NCBI GenBank assembly: GCA_018287875.1
Contig: JAGVVL010000015.1
Location: 1,116,001-1,180,000 of the forward strand
Direction: 5' to 3'
From: Nigrospora sphaerica
Lineage: Eukaryota > Ascomycota > Sordariomycetes > Amphisphaeriales > Apiosporaceae
DNA: 64,000 nt
A program made the position numbers and the translations under genes. Positions 61,588 through 64,000 of this stretch are shown here, in pieces (position 1 is the first letter of the stretch; every line of letters begins with the position of its first letter). Under the pieces are notes generated by a model, which saw nothing but the letters and a program-made list of their open reading frames with translations, had not been told where the DNA came from and did not search any database.

Positions 61588-63321
61588 CGCGAAGTCGTAG
61601 CGGCCGTGAAATGGATCGGCTGCCGCGGCTTGCTCGTATGTATGTTGAGATGGATGGATGGAATTGGAGCGTGACGTGATAGGACGCGCGCGCGAGGTTA
61701 AGCTCGAATGGATCCTCGAAAGGTCACTCACTACAAATCAAGTAAGTTCATAGGCAGGTACGTAGATGCTTTCCAACCTGAGGTACATACAGGTAGCTTA
61801 GCTCCAGCTACCACTATGGCTCCACCTTTCGATTGGTTTGCCCTTGGTATTTAGCCGAAGAATGCCCGAGTGCTTGCTCCGACAACCTAAAGAACTGGAA
61901 CCATTCATCCACCTTGCGATCCCCTCATGAGGTAGGTAGTCAAACACGCGGGACTCGTTCAAGTCCAACCCCAGCGGAATCAGTGCAGTGACTTGATTGT
62001 CTCTGTACTTTCGGGAGGATTGGGTTCCGCCCCCAGTACTGTAGTTTCTGTTATGCATTGCTATATTAACCGCCACCCCCCTTCCCCCTAAAACCATCTA
62101 CATCTCGGATGTGTGTACGAATCGAAAACAGCCCCAGAACCAACTTGGGTTGTAATATACAGTACTTATTTGAACGACCAAGTAAATCGTGGATTTGTCC
62201 CACGGAACAACCAGGGCGCGCCGTCTTCTCATCGGCGGACCGTCTCGCAATGCGTGGACACTTACTCGTACGGACTGCTAACACGTATAATTAGTCCTGG
62301 CTCAATATCTTTTCAACTTCACACAACACAGTATGGCCGGCAAGTATTCAAGTAGGGCAGGTAGGAATCCATCATCTGTTTCAGTACTATCGTCTCTTCA
62401 TCCGCATGTACGGGCACCTGCAGCAGCAGCAGCATTTCCCCATCGTCATCCAAGCTGAGTGAGCCACCTCTTTCACTCCTTTTAGTTGCCATCTTTGATT
62501 CTTGCACGCTTCCGGTGTTGTCGTTTTAGAGAGAAAGAAATCTTTTTGTTTTTGTTTTCTTGCACAATGCCTGGCCGAATCCTCTTGGGGTGGCCAGATA
62601 CCATAGCCGCCGCTGCCATAGGTTGAAACCCAGTGAAGCCCATCTTCCGGGGCCTCATACATGCCGTCTTCCATTCTTCCAGCGTCCCTTTGCCGCGGAG
62701 CACACCGCTAGCAGGGGCCCACGAGACAGAGGAGACGCGCCGAAATGTCGATCCCCCTTTCTTGATGGCCGTATCTTGGCGACCGTGATCAACGACACCG
62801 CCGCAAGGCGGGGAGGTGGGTGTCGATCGCCGAGGTCCTCCCACCACACGAAAAAAGAGTAATCGAACAAGAGTCAAATGGACCGCAGTCATGCAAACAA
62901 GGAGTCTAAACGGGTGAAACGACAGCCCGGCGCTCGTATAGCCCCGTCAAAACTCCAGGCCAGGTGCGAAAGGGGCGGCACTGGTTCCGCCAGGAGTGGA
63001 TGAAGGTTGAGCATTTTCGAGGTATCCATGGATGGTGAGCTCTGCAACACAGAGAACCGTACCTGCAGCGCTTCGCAACACGCCGAGAAATCTCTATCTC
63101 TCCAACTGGTCCGGCGCACAGTTGGTTCGTGACCCATCATGCCGAGCCTGAAGGCGGGACCGATCCTTCTGCTATATCGCCGCCATCTCCCAACACAGAC
63201 AAAGCTTCTGGTTTAGACCAGAAGAGAGTGAGCCTCATCCCCAGGTCCCGACAGAAATGAACGTCGAAACACCAACTCAGGCAGGGTGGATGGAAGCAGG
63301 AAGGCGGGTCGGCGTTCCACT
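61588..63321. other. intergenic between CBP80 5' end and GSK-3 3' end
   Basis: About 1.7 kb with no supported coding sequence; it should contain the CBP80 promoter and GSK-3 3' UTR. TAGGTA-type words lie at 61757-61796 and 61931. A (GCA)n-like stretch at 62420-62434 lies in no gene. Confidence 0.5.
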
Positions 63322-64000
63322 TCAATCTAATTTGGCGATCATCTCCTGCTTCGTCAAGGGCGTGAAATTGTCGATGTCGAGCCCGTTGGCTGCGAGGACG
63401 GGCCGGATGTGCTCCGGGACCAGCTTGTGGTTGAGATGTGTGGCTATGGACAGTTCTGCGCCTGCGCGTTAGTCATGTGCGTATGCATGAGACTGCGTGG
63501 GTCGAGAGGCTTACCGTGTCGCGTGAAGTCAAAGAGGTTGGGGAGGTCCCTCATCGCCCCCGTCGAGTGTCGTGAGTCGGGGAGCTTGGTGTTCGGGTCC
63601 CGCAGCTCGTCGAAGAAGGGGTGAATCATTGCATCGATTGCACCGAGACGCTCCGTCGGCGTGTACTCGAGCAGCCGTGCTATCAAGTCCAGGGCGTTGG
63701 CGTCGGCCTTCCTGAAGACTTTGCTGAACGGGTGCGGCTTGATCTGGGGAAACTTGTGCTCCATGTAGTTGGGGTTCATTGTGCGGATCTGCTCGCGAGT
63801 CGGTGTTCCAAGCACCTTAATGATCTCCACCAACTGGTCGATGCCCGACTCGCCCGGGAAGAGCGGCTGCCCCAGCATCAGTTCGGCCATGACGCATCCT
63901 GTCGACCAGACGTCTGCACTTTCGCGTTAGCTCACCCGAGGTTTGTCGACCAGTAGGTACATGCAGTGCCGCTTACCAATCTTTGTCGTATAGTTAGTAG
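63322..64000 (-). CDS. GSK3: glycogen synthase kinase 3 (GSK-3), C-terminal part (5' end outside window)
   Basis: Partial gene cut by the right window edge. Visible exons are 63977-64000 (partial), 63515-63913 and 63322-63455, with introns 63914-63976 (GTAAGC...CAG) and 63456-63514 (GTAAGC...CAG). The first visible residues [20 protein letters not shown] are the kinase subdomain VIII-IX segment. They are followed by [40 protein letters not shown] and [20 protein letters not shown], diagnostic of the GSK-3/shaggy family. The C-terminus [20 protein letters not shown] and [12 protein letters not shown] is typical of fungal orthologues. This Ser/Thr kinase phosphorylates pre-primed substrates in growth, stress and developmental signalling. 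The last intron has two in-frame acceptors six bases apart (63456 and 63462). Confidence 0.94.

Overview
The window is chromosomal DNA from a filamentous ascomycete, most likely a Sordariomycete. The evidence is short GT-AG introns (about 50-80 nt with CTNAC-like branch sites), a six-exon actin gene, an internal Zn2Cys6 cluster of a Pezizomycotina type, and GC-rich, low-complexity intergenic DNA. Species cannot be fixed from the sequence alone.

Layout: 1-7.2 kb holds the 3' end of a RAI1-type decapping nuclease, an EEB1/YMR210W-type alpha/beta hydrolase (minus) and a very Gln-rich MAU2/SCC4 cohesin loader (plus). 7.2-13.8 kb has no recognisable gene. 13.8-16.8 kb holds a Zn2Cys6 transcription factor (minus). 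16.8-34.4 kb is a second, about 17.6 kb, gene desert upstream of that factor; it carries microsatellites, long G/C homopolymers, inverted repeats and one decayed transposase fragment. From 34.4 kb the density rises: a 6-phosphofructo-2-kinase (minus), TOM40 (plus), a CaaX-tailed ubiquitin-specific protease (minus), mitochondrial uL5m (plus), FES1 (minus), actin (plus), a mitochondrial GGQ release/rescue factor (minus), a secreted subtilisin (minus) divergent from a secreted M28 aminopeptidase (plus), nuclear cap-binding protein CBP80 (minus), and the 3' part of a GSK-3 kinase (minus, cut by the window end).

Most genes are single-copy housekeeping functions: RNA cap metabolism (RAI1, CBP80), mitochondrial import and translation (TOM40, uL5m, GGQ factor), proteostasis (FES1, ubiquitin protease), cohesion, glycolytic signalling and cytoskeleton. 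There is no secondary-metabolite cluster, CRISPR array, rRNA or convincing tRNA. The items most worth a second look are the predicted prenylated deubiquitinase, the large non-coding territory around the transcription factor with an open frame upstream of it interrupted by one TAG, the polyglutamine arm on MAU2, and the divergent secreted protease pair. Exon boundaries below were read by eye from splice consensus and reading-frame continuity; no search was run.
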